A stretch of DNA of 13,362 nt from JBGLNJ01 sp964353405 (lineage in GTDB: Bacteria; Chloroflexota; Anaerolineae; Fen-1058), in NCBI GenBank assembly GCA_964353405.1, contig CAYGWJ010000026.1, forward strand, positions 1 through 13,362, read 5' to 3'. A program made the position numbers and the translations under genes. Of this stretch, positions 7,428 to 12,951 are shown in pieces (within the stretch, counting starts at the first letter, position 1; every line of letters starts with the position of its first letter). A model generated the notes under the pieces. The model saw only the letters and a program-made list of their open reading frames with translations. It did no database searches and had not been told where the DNA came from.

Positions 7428-7898
7428 TTACGGCCTCTTGCGCAGTTCTTGCAGAATCGCGTCCAGCCGCTCAATGATCTGCTCCTGGTTGACGGCAGAT
7501 GCGGACGCGGCTTTGTGCGGCGGGTCGAGCAATTCACCCGTCAGCGATGGGCCGACGGTCATCACGAGCGTGGCGACCGCCTTGCCCGCTTGCGTCTGCG
7601 CAAAGACGTCGGCATAGCCCACGGACAGACACGTGCTGATGTAATACAGCGCATCTGTATAAGTCCTGACCTTGGGGTTCACATCGCGCTCGGCCAGGTA
7701 AAACGCCGCCGACGTGCCAAGCAAGAATCCCGCGAGTGTCTCCATCGGGTAGCGCGTGAACCGCTCGATCACATCGGATTCGAACTCGCCGCGCTTTTCG
7801 ATGAGCGTGCGCACGGCGTCCACAATCTGCTGGCCTGAAACGCCAGTGAACACTTTAAGCATGTCGGGCGCGGGCTGCGTGCGCGAAACGTGCGTCAC
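7428..7898 (-). CDS. Small two-helix ion channel protein (Ion_trans_2-like) with filter SVGYAD
   Basis: A 156-residue membrane protein with the layout of a minimal potassium channel. It has a polar N-terminal region (1-50), a first helix (about 51-69), a pore segment TDALYYISTCLSVGYADVFAQT (81-102), a second helix (about 104-121), and a soluble, probably coiled C-terminus (138-154). The filter SVGYAD (92-97) corresponds to TVGYGD of classic K+ channels, with T to S and G to A changes. Four copies would assemble around the pore. Ion selectivity is therefore uncertain. The GTG at 7898 overlaps the PspA-like stop (GTGA), and GGAG lies nine bases upstream. It is the last gene of the flotillin operon, and its stop abuts the heptamer inverted repeat. 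Confidence 0.75.
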   Translation of the reverse strand: MTHVSRTQPAPDMLKVFTGVSGQQIVDAVRTLIEKRGEFESDVIERFTRYPMETLAGFLLGTSAAFYLAERDVNPKVRTYTDALYYISTCLSVGYADVFAQTQAGKAVATLVMTVGPSLTGELLDPPHKAASASAVNQEQIIERLDAILQELRKRP

Positions 7899-8335
7899 GA
7901 CGACTTGCTCCTGGACCTGACAGGTCCGCCTCCGGCGAGACCCGTCAGGTCAATTGCTTTGGCTTGCAAGGCGCTGACACTCTTTTTCATCTCCGCTATC
8001 ACTTGATGTTGGTGAGCGAGCCTTTGCTGCAGATCGTTTGCCATACTCTCGTAGGTCAGTTTGCGCTTGAGCGCAGCACGCGCTCGCGCATCATCGCAAG
8101 CCTGCAAAGCTGCATCCACCTTGCCGTCCCACTCGTCGGCAGAGGATTGCGCGGCCTTGAGATGCTTTTCAAGCTGGCGCTCTTGCGCTATGGCTTTCGC
8201 CACGGCATCTTTGGCATCCGCCAGACCGGCTTGCATCTCCGCGCGCCAATACGCCACTGTCTCTTGCGGGTCAGCCGACTCCATCAGCAGGTCCTGTAAA
8301 CTGACTTGAAGCAATGTGGTAATGCGGTCAAGCAA
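7895..8335 (-). CDS. PspA/IM30-family protein, C-terminally shortened
   Basis: PspA/Vipp1 proteins bind stressed membranes and form ESCRT-III-like coats. The 146 residues match the N-terminal two thirds of the family: the amphipathic first helix MLDRITTLLQVSLQDLL, then ADPQETVAYWRAEMQAGLADAKDAVAKAIAQERQLEKHL, DEWDGKVDAAL, and ALKRKLTYESMANDLQQRL, ending near SALQAKA (121-127). Full proteins have about 220 residues; the last helices are missing. The final 18 residues (IDLTGLAGGGPVRSRSKSS region) are encoded by a palindromic repeat at 7914-7951, so the C-terminus looks rewritten by a repeat insertion. The start is TTG at 8335 with GAAGG seven bases upstream; it lies 41 bases after the flotillin stop. 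The assignment rests on coiled-coil pattern and family-specific words, so a generic coiled coil is a weaker alternative. Confidence 0.75.
   Translation of the reverse strand: MLDRITTLLQVSLQDLLMESADPQETVAYWRAEMQAGLADAKDAVAKAIAQERQLEKHLKAAQSSADEWDGKVDAALQACDDARARAALKRKLTYESMANDLQQRLAHQHQVIAEMKKSVSALQAKAIDLTGLAGGGPVRSRSKSS
7914..7951. repeat. GACCTGACAGGTC palindromic repeat inside the PspA-like 3' end
   Basis: GACCTGACAGGTC (7914-7926) and GACCCGTCAGGTC (7939-7951) form an inverted repeat with one mismatch and a 12-base loop. Each arm is also almost self-palindromic. It encodes the last ordinary residues of the PspA-like protein and sits just before the channel start. From memory, similar elements are dispersed in Anaerolineae genomes; this was not checked. 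Confidence 0.8.
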
Positions 8336-8343
8336 TATAGTTA

Positions 8344-8369
8344 CCTTCGTGTTCCCAGTGTCCTTCGTG
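8344..8369. repeat. Short direct repeat CCTTCGTG (x2)
   Basis: CCTTCGTG occurs at 8344-8351 and 8362-8369, with the first copy at the ribosome-binding site of the PspA-like gene. It fills the 41-base gap after flotillin. It may be a fragment of a dispersed intergenic repeat, but two 8-mers alone are weak evidence. Confidence 0.4.
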
Positions 8370-8376
8370 GATAGCT

Positions 8377-10449
8377 TTACTTGGCGGCGGCGTAGCGCAG
8401 ATAGATATCCTCAAAGTTCATGTCGGCCATAAAGGGCAGGAGCGCCAGCATCGCGCGGGCCTGGGCCACCATCGGCTTGTCGGCGTCAGCGGCTTTATCT
8501 TCGAGCCGCGTCAGCACTTGCGCGACTGTTTCCTTCTTGAGCTGGTTCACGTCCAGCGCGCGATCCACGAGCGACATGAGGAGCGGCAGCATGGCGGCCG
8601 CCTGCTCGACCGTCATGGGCTGGCCCGGCTTGCCATCCCCCATCACCTTGCCAAGCAACTGACTGCCCAGTTCCTTGACCTGCGGCGGCATCTGGCCCAC
8701 CACATCGTTCATGCCTTCGGCAAAGGACATCAGGCGCAGGATGCTATCGGCTGCTCCGGGCGTGCCGAACAGCTTGATCTGCATGTTGGCAATCGCCGCG
8801 CCGATGGCTTGTGCGCGCGCCACGCCGACCTGAACCTGGGCTTCAAGCTGCATGCGCTGCAGTTCGAGCTGCTGGCTGACATTGTCGAACGCGGCCAGCG
8901 CTTCGGCCTTGGCCTTTTGACCTTCGGCCTCGGCCAGGCCTTTGGCCTTGATGGCTTCCGCTTCGGCCAGACCTTTGGCGCGAGTCGCCTCGGCTTCCGC
9001 CAGGCCCTGCTGGCGAATCGCTTCAGCCTTGGCGCGCATGACTTCGGCCTCGGCCAAGCCGGTCGCGCTGGCGCGGGCGCGAGCCCCATCGGCCAGCATC
9101 TTTTCTGCATCGCTTTCGGCCTGCGCCTGCGTGCGCTTGGTTTCGGCCTGTTTTTGCGCGGCATCGAACTCGGCCTGGGCGATTTGCTTGAGCGCGGTCG
9201 CCTGCGCCTCGGCCTCGCGCACTTTCTTCAATGCTTCGATCTCCACGGCGTTCTTGCGGTCAATCATCATGCGCTGCGCATCACGCTCGGCCTGGATGAC
9301 CTGGATTTGCGCCTCGCGCCTGGCCCTGGCCGTCTCTTCGACCGTCTTGACATCTTGCGCAGCCTGCTCGCGTTGAGCCGCCACGAGCAAGCGATCCTTT
9401 TCCGCCGCCTCTCGTTTCTGCTGCTCGGTGAGCACCGCGATCTGCTTGGACTGCTCGGTCACTTCGCTCGTCTGGTTGCGGGTGATCTCGGCGACCTGAG
9501 TCTCTTGCTTCTTGCGCTCTTCTTGCACCTGAAGCGTCTGCTCCATCTCTATCTTGGACAACTGAACCGCGCGCTCTTTGGCGATGCGCGCCTGTTCCCC
9601 GGCCTGCTCCTGTTCAGAGATGGACTTTTCCGCCGTGGCTTTTTCAAGCGACTGCCGCGTGCGGACTTCGCGGTCCTGCGTGGCGGCGGCAAAGGCCAGG
9701 TCTTGCTCGAGCGCCAGCTTTTGCTTGGCTGTGTTGATGTCGCGCTGTTTGATCTCGACTTCGGTCTTGCGCTCGATGTCGTTGCGCTCGCGCTGCGCGA
9801 ACTGGATGACCTCGGCGTTGGCGCGAGCGACCTGCGCGCCGAACACGTCATCCGTGCCAAAGCTGCCCTGCCGCGCGGCCTTGAGCGTGAGGATGCTCAC
9901 GCTTTCCAGCACCAGGCCGTTTTCTTCCAAATCGCTCTTGACGCGGTTCTGGACTTCCATGATGAACTTTTCGCGCTCCTGGTGCAGGCTCATCAAGGTG
10001 AACGTGGCGGCCACATCGCGCAGCGCGCCGTCGAGCTTGGCCTCCACCAACGTCTTGACGGCGTTGGCGTCTACGGCCTTCATGCCAATGGTGCGCGCCG
10101 CGTCAATGATGCCTTCTATCGTCGGGGCAACCTTGATGTAAAAGATGGCCTTGATGTCGGCGTATTGCGGGTCGCGGGTTAACAGCGCGTTTTGCTCGGT
10201 GCGCTCGATTTCGATAGCCATCGTGCCCAGGTCCACCCACGTGATGACGTGAATGAAACCAAACACCCACGAGCCGCCGTTCATCACCACTTTGGGCGGC
10301 GCATCGGGCTTGCGGAAAAAGCCGCCCGTGCGGACAAAGGCGCGGTTCGCGGGCGCTTTGACGTAGGACCTGGCGATCATCGCAAAGAACACCAGGATGG
10401 CGATGCCGACAAGACAAACAATAGTACCAGTCAGTATGATGGGATCCAT
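8377..10449 (-). CDS. floT: Flotillin (SPFH/band 7 scaffold protein) with C-terminal extension
   Basis: Flotillins organise membrane microdomains and are tied to YqiJ/NfeD-like partners. The 690-residue protein has an N-terminal membrane helix (about 3-25). An SPFH domain follows (about 30-210, with YVKAPANRAFVRTGG, VLESVSILTLKAARQGSFGTDDVFGAQVARANAEV). A very long coiled coil spans about 210-520 and includes GLAEAE repeats near 464, 482, 493 and 504. The flotillin C-terminal region runs to about 605. The last 80 or so residues (PMTVEQAAAMLPLLMSLVDRALDV to EDIYLRYAAAK) extend beyond the core and look helical. Bacterial flotillins commonly have about 500 residues, so this one is long. The start at 10449 is fixed by AAGGAGG at 10461-10455, five bases upstream; a longer frame to 10548 would translate heptamer repeats. 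It may be E. coli YqiK-type rather than Bacillus FloT. Confidence 0.93.
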   Translation of the reverse strand: MDPIILTGTIVCLVGIAILVFFAMIARSYVKAPANRAFVRTGGFFRKPDAPPKVVMNGGSWVFGFIHVITWVDLGTMAIEIERTEQNALLTRDPQYADIKAIFYIKVAPTIEGIIDAARTIGMKAVDANAVKTLVEAKLDGALRDVAATFTLMSLHQEREKFIMEVQNRVKSDLEENGLVLESVSILTLKAARQGSFGTDDVFGAQVARANAEVIQFAQRERNDIERKTEVEIKQRDINTAKQKLALEQDLAFAAATQDREVRTRQSLEKATAEKSISEQEQAGEQARIAKERAVQLSKIEMEQTLQVQEERKKQETQVAEITRNQTSEVTEQSKQIAVLTEQQKREAAEKDRLLVAAQREQAAQDVKTVEETARARREAQIQVIQAERDAQRMMIDRKNAVEIEALKKVREAEAQATALKQIAQAEFDAAQKQAETKRTQAQAESDAEKMLADGARARASATGLAEAEVMRAKAEAIRQQGLAEAEATRAKGLAEAEAIKAKGLAEAEGQKAKAEALAAFDNVSQQLELQRMQLEAQVQVGVARAQAIGAAIANMQIKLFGTPGAADSILRLMSFAEGMNDVVGQMPPQVKELGSQLLGKVMGDGKPGQPMTVEQAAAMLPLLMSLVDRALDVNQLKKETVAQVLTRLEDKAADADKPMVAQARAMLALLPFMADMNFEDIYLRYAAAK

Positions 10450-10461
10450 GGTTGCCTCCTT

Positions 10462-10531
10462 ACGTGAAACGTGATACGTAATACGTGATACGTGAAACGT
10501 GATACGTGATACGTGATACGTAAAACGTGAT
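10462..10531. repeat. Ten-unit heptamer array ACGTRAW directly before the flotillin ribosome-binding site
   Basis: Reading on the plus strand there are ten contiguous 7-base units: ACGTGAA, ACGTGAT, ACGTAAT, ACGTGAT, ACGTGAA, ACGTGAT three times, ACGTAAA, ACGTGAT. The array touches the AAGGAGG of flotillin without a spacer. The same heptamers form the inverted repeat at 7372-7425 and part of the 41-bp tandem repeat at 10802-10894. Confidence 0.92.
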
Positions 10532-10798
10532 GAGAGCCAGTGTTGCACATCCGAATATGTATTTCGTATTGGACACGCCTGGGTGTGTTACTTTCCCGTT
10601 AGATTTCGACTCGGAACTGAGCACTCTCGATCCCATCTTGATGAGCTTGACGGCGCTCAATGCAGCGACGCAACAATAAACATTTTCTTCGCTATCTGGC
10701 TTCCGACACAATGCGCCGGATTGGCTCTTCCAGCGCGGCCAAGTCCTCGGTTGTCGCGAGCCATACCAACGTCAAGCTGACGCCAAAACTTGCCACAT
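10532..10798. other. Intergenic stretch between YqiJ-like gene and flotillin; possible gene remnant
   Basis: No convincing gene or promoter is visible. On the minus strand an open frame 10820-10692 gives 42 residues that look protein-like (SLTLVWLATTEDLAALEEPI in its middle and RRIVSEAR at its end). Its ATG lies inside the tandem repeat and has no ribosome-binding site. It may be the remnant of a gene whose 5' part was replaced by the repeat. A weak inverted repeat, CACGCC/GGTGTG, lies near 10576-10589. Confidence 0.35.
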
Positions 10799-10801
10799 GA
10801 T

Positions 10802-10894
10802 ACAAATCCGACTTACGCATCACGTTTCACGCATTACGTTTTACAAATCCGACTTACGCATCACGTTTCACGCATTACGTTTTACAAATCCGAC
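10802..10894. repeat. 41-bp tandem repeat, two exact units plus a partial unit in the YqiJ-like 3' end
   Basis: Units 10802-10842 and 10843-10883 are identical. An 11-base partial unit, ACAAATCCGAC (10884-10894), follows inside the YqiJ-like gene. On the minus strand this 11-mer encodes the last codons of that gene (ending in Leu and the first base of the TAA stop), so each unit carries a copy of the gene's tail. The remainder of each unit consists of heptamer-like words (ACGTAAT, GCGTGAA, ACGTGAT, GCGTAAG). Confidence 0.92.
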
Positions 10895-11691
10895 GGCACG
10901 GCGATAAACACCTTCTTTGCTTCGTCGTACTCGACCAGGATCACTTTCGTGTCGCGCGGGATGGGCGGCTTGCCAGGGTCAACGACGGCGAAGACTGTGA
11001 TGAGCGTGCCACCCGGATCGCGCACTTTGACCTGGCCGTATTTCTCGTCCACCTGCGGGCTAACCACGTGACCCCGCCGGCTCACCAATCGCTTGACCGA
11101 AGTGGCGGTGCTGGAAAAGGCCGGCACCGCTCGACCGATGAATACCGCCACGCGCGAAGTGAACCACGCGGCTACGAACAAGTCGAGCAGCAGAACAACC
11201 GCCAGCACCCAGGCCGGATACTTGGGCATGATGCCCAGCACCGACGCATTGGCAATCCATCCCAGGATGCCAAACCCGCCGAGCAACACCAGCAGGACCA
11301 TCGTGAGCGGCGCCTGCCCTACGCCCAAAAAGTGCAGCGCCCCGGCCCAGGCAGGCGCGCCTCCAGCATCGTGCGCCACGTCGTGGTCAACATCATGATC
11401 CAGATCGTGGTCGAGGTCGTGGCCGAGATCGGCGTCATGCTCCACGGCCAAGTCGTGATCCACCGACACATCGTGATCTATCGCCAGGTCGTGGTCAACG
11501 TCGAGGTCGTGATCCACGCTCACATCGTGGTCGAGGTCAACATGAGCATCGGCATCAGCAGCGGCGTCATGGTCTTGTTCCAGGCCGATAAATTGCACGG
11601 CGGAAAGGCCGAGGAAAGCCAGGAGCGCCAACGTGAACGGCAGGTTGTACCAGGCAGTGGCAAACGTCCACAGTTCAGCAAAAGATTGCAC
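10882..11691 (-). CDS. YqiJ/NfeD-like OB-fold membrane protein with Asp/His-rich loop
   Basis: A 269-residue protein with a first membrane helix (about 17-36), an Asp/His-rich loop (39-108), two more helices (about 127-148 and 158-178) and a C-terminal OB-fold-like beta domain (about 200-265: RGHVVSPQVDEKYGQVKV to DTKVILVEYDEAKKVFIAV). This is the layout of the YqiJ/YuaF family, whose genes usually neighbour flotillin genes, as here. The OB domain is expected to interact with the flotillin scaffold. The GTG start at 11691 has GGAGGG four bases upstream. A promoter lies 80-110 bases upstream of the start. The flotillin gene follows after about 430 bases, so cotranscription is likely but not certain. 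The stop codon lies at the edge of a tandem repeat. Confidence 0.82.
   Translation of the reverse strand: MQSFAELWTFATAWYNLPFTLALLAFLGLSAVQFIGLEQDHDAAADADAHVDLDHDVSVDHDLDVDHDLAIDHDVSVDHDLAVEHDADLGHDLDHDLDHDVDHDVAHDAGGAPAWAGALHFLGVGQAPLTMVLLVLLGGFGILGWIANASVLGIMPKYPAWVLAVVLLLDLFVAAWFTSRVAVFIGRAVPAFSSTATSVKRLVSRRGHVVSPQVDEKYGQVKVRDPGGTLITVFAVVDPGKPPIPRDTKVILVEYDEAKKVFIAVPSDL
11368..11577 (-). other. Low-complexity coding segment: Asp/His-rich loop of the YqiJ-like protein
   Basis: Residues 39-108 are dominated by the dipeptide-based words DHDL, DHDV and VDHD, alternating acidic Asp/His pairs with a single aliphatic residue, about twenty Asp-His pairs in all. The DNA is a degenerate repeat with related but non-identical codon blocks, so it is selected at the protein level rather than a fresh microsatellite. 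It lies between the first and second membrane helices. Metal binding or pH sensing is inferred from composition only. Confidence 0.85.
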
Positions 11692-11771
11692 GTTACCCTC
11701 CGTTGTCGCCAGCCAGGGTGTGGGGCAGGCCTCGACGGCCCGTCAACTTTAGGCAAACGATTCCGACACTG

Positions 11772-11800
11772 ATTCTATCACACGTTGGCAGGGGAATCAA
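11772..11800 (-). promoter_or_regulatory. Sigma70-type promoter for the YqiJ-like/flotillin operon
   Basis: On the minus strand TTGATT (11800-11795), a 17-base spacer and TAGAAT (11777-11772) form a good promoter, with TG one base before the -10 (extended -10 form). The transcript would start near 11765, about 75 bases before the GTG of the YqiJ-like gene. Confidence 0.65.
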
Positions 11801-11849
11801 CTACGTACGGAGAATTCAGGCGGACAGTTGGCTGACATTCAGGACGGAG

Positions 11850-11887
11850 GACCGCTTCGCGGGCCCCAGGATGAAAACCTTTTTCAT
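11850..11887 (-). terminator. Weak hairpin region after the DUF2085 gene
   Basis: ATGAAAA (11871-11877) and TTTTCAT (11881-11887) form a 7-bp A/T-rich stem just past the DUF2085 stop. A second GC-rich hairpin, CCGC-TTC-GCGG, lies next to it (11852-11862). Neither is followed by a clear T-run, so termination here is a weak guess. Confidence 0.25.
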
Positions 11888-11892
11888 TCGTA

Positions 11893-12633
11893 TCAAGTCA
11901 GCTTGCGTTCCAATTCTTCACGCACCTGCGCCAGGGATCGTTCGAGATAGGGCAGCAAAAGCCACGCCGTGCCAAGGCCAAACAGCAGGCCTGTCAGCAG
12001 GCGCAGCCACGAGTTGAACGAGCCGAGCGCGTCACCGGCATAGAACCACGCCGGCAGAGTATGCCGGGTCAGCGCCGCCAGCCACTCGTTCGAATCGCGA
12101 AAGCCCTGGCCGATTCCCCACAGGTCGCTGATGAGGTGGCTCGTCCCGTCAATCGCCATGGGCAGAGCGAGGAGTGCATAGGTCAGGAGCGAGATCGGCT
12201 TGAGCCTGCGCCGCACCAGCGCAAACATCAGCGAGCCGATCCACACTCCCGTATAAAGCGATACCATCCGATCCGACCACGCGACCTTGTAGCCCATCTC
12301 GGCCGTGCCGATGAACTGGCGCAGCGTGAGCGGATTGTTGGCGCCAGGCCACACGCGATGGATATCGGCCAGTGGATATGTGGCCTGCGAGCCAAACAAA
12401 AAGTATGACCGCTCCGGCAGTTGATGGCAGACAAAGCTGTAGGCAAAGTAAATGCCCTTGGCCGGACCGGTCAACCCGGCTCGCATCAGCATCGGCGCGA
12501 ACCAGGGCAAGATCACAAAGATGCCCCAAGCGATGTTGAACGCGGCCAGCCAGTGCTGTGAGAACCACAGCACCGCGCGTTGAGCGCGTGATGCACGGCG
12601 CTGAGCTTGATTTGTCACGGCGATCTGGCTCAC
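11893..12633 (-). CDS. DUF2085 family membrane protein
   Basis: A polytopic membrane protein of unknown function, 246 residues from the chosen start. The DUF2085 hallmark, a Cys-His motif in YSFVCHQLPERSYFLFG, is at about residues 65-81. Membrane helices are likely at about 28-48 (AAFNIAWGIFVILPWFAP), 126-140 (LYTGVWIGSLMFALV), 148-163 (SLLTYALLALPMAID) and 208-229. The C-terminus is charged and probably cytoplasmic. The start is uncertain. GTG at 12633 has AGGA six bases upstream; other GTG codons at 12651 and 12618 are possible. Reading further back to 12942 would run through the CDGSH gene in another frame and is rejected. It follows the CDGSH gene by about 80 bases on the same strand. Confidence 0.8.
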   Translation of the reverse strand: MSQIAVTNQAQRRASRAQRAVLWFSQHWLAAFNIAWGIFVILPWFAPMLMRAGLTGPAKGIYFAYSFVCHQLPERSYFLFGSQATYPLADIHRVWPGANNPLTLRQFIGTAEMGYKVAWSDRMVSLYTGVWIGSLMFALVRRRLKPISLLTYALLALPMAIDGTSHLISDLWGIGQGFRDSNEWLAALTRHTLPAWFYAGDALGSFNSWLRLLTGLLFGLGTAWLLLPYLERSLAQVREELERKLT

Positions 12634-12713
12634 ATCTGATCCTGACTGCACCCCGGCCAAGGCGTGCGAACCTTTTGTTCGCCTGGACCGTGGCCAGAGT
12701 GTTGCAGCGACAA

Positions 12714-12905
12714 TTATTGGGCTGGCTTTAGCGGTGATACTTCTACGATGGCGGGCCCTTTGCCTTCGATCCCCCGATGCGTGCCATCGCAGAACGGGAA
12801 CTTGGCCGATCCAAAGCAGCGGCACAGCGCCACCCGCTCGCCCGGCTCCAACTTGACCGTCGTGCGAGGATGCCCCTCGCGCAACTCTGTTGTGTGTTCT
12901 GCCAT
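12714..12905 (-). CDS. CDGSH iron-sulfur domain protein
   Basis: A 63-residue soluble protein with the complete CDGSH cluster motif CRCFGSAKFPFCDGTHRG, that is three Cys and one His binding a redox-active, pH-sensitive 2Fe-2S cluster, as in mitoNEET-like proteins. The preceding part, TTVKLEPGERVALCRC, is also typical of the family. Bacterial single-domain forms are this short. ATG at 12905 is chosen because GGAGG lies six bases upstream; the ATG at 12911 overlaps too closely with that site. Its partner is unknown; it sits 46 bases after the Lgt-like gene. Confidence 0.9.
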   Translation of the reverse strand: MAEHTTELREGHPRTTVKLEPGERVALCRCFGSAKFPFCDGTHRGIEGKGPAIVEVSPLKPAQ

Positions 12906-12951
12906 CGCCATCCTCCGTTGTTTGATTTGCCCTCAGGCCCAAAGCATGGGC

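Noticed and set aside
8518..10182. A 554-codon open frame on the plus strand opposite flotillin
   Set aside because: It is rich in Leu, Gly, Phe and Arg because it mirrors the Ala/Glu/Lys/Gln coiled coil; it shows no domain, and the flotillin frame has a ribosome-binding site and full family motifs.
10450..10548. A longer N-terminus for flotillin starting at 10548
   Set aside because: It would translate the heptamer array into repeated HVSRIT words; AAGGAGG five bases before 10449 sets the real start.
10462..10883. CRISPR array
   Set aside because: The heptamers are contiguous without unique spacers, and the 41-base units are fully identical rather than repeat plus variable spacer; no cas genes are present.
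11068..11772. A plus-strand frame with Val/Ile/His repeats
   Set aside because: It is the antisense reading of the Asp/His loop; the hydrophobic words come from complementing DHD codons, and the minus-strand frame has membrane helices and an OB-fold.
12634..12942. A longer N-terminus for the DUF2085 protein starting at 12942
   Set aside because: It would overlap the entire CDGSH gene in another frame and the extra residues are Arg/Gly-rich shadow sequence; a GTG near 12633 with AGGA upstream is preferred.
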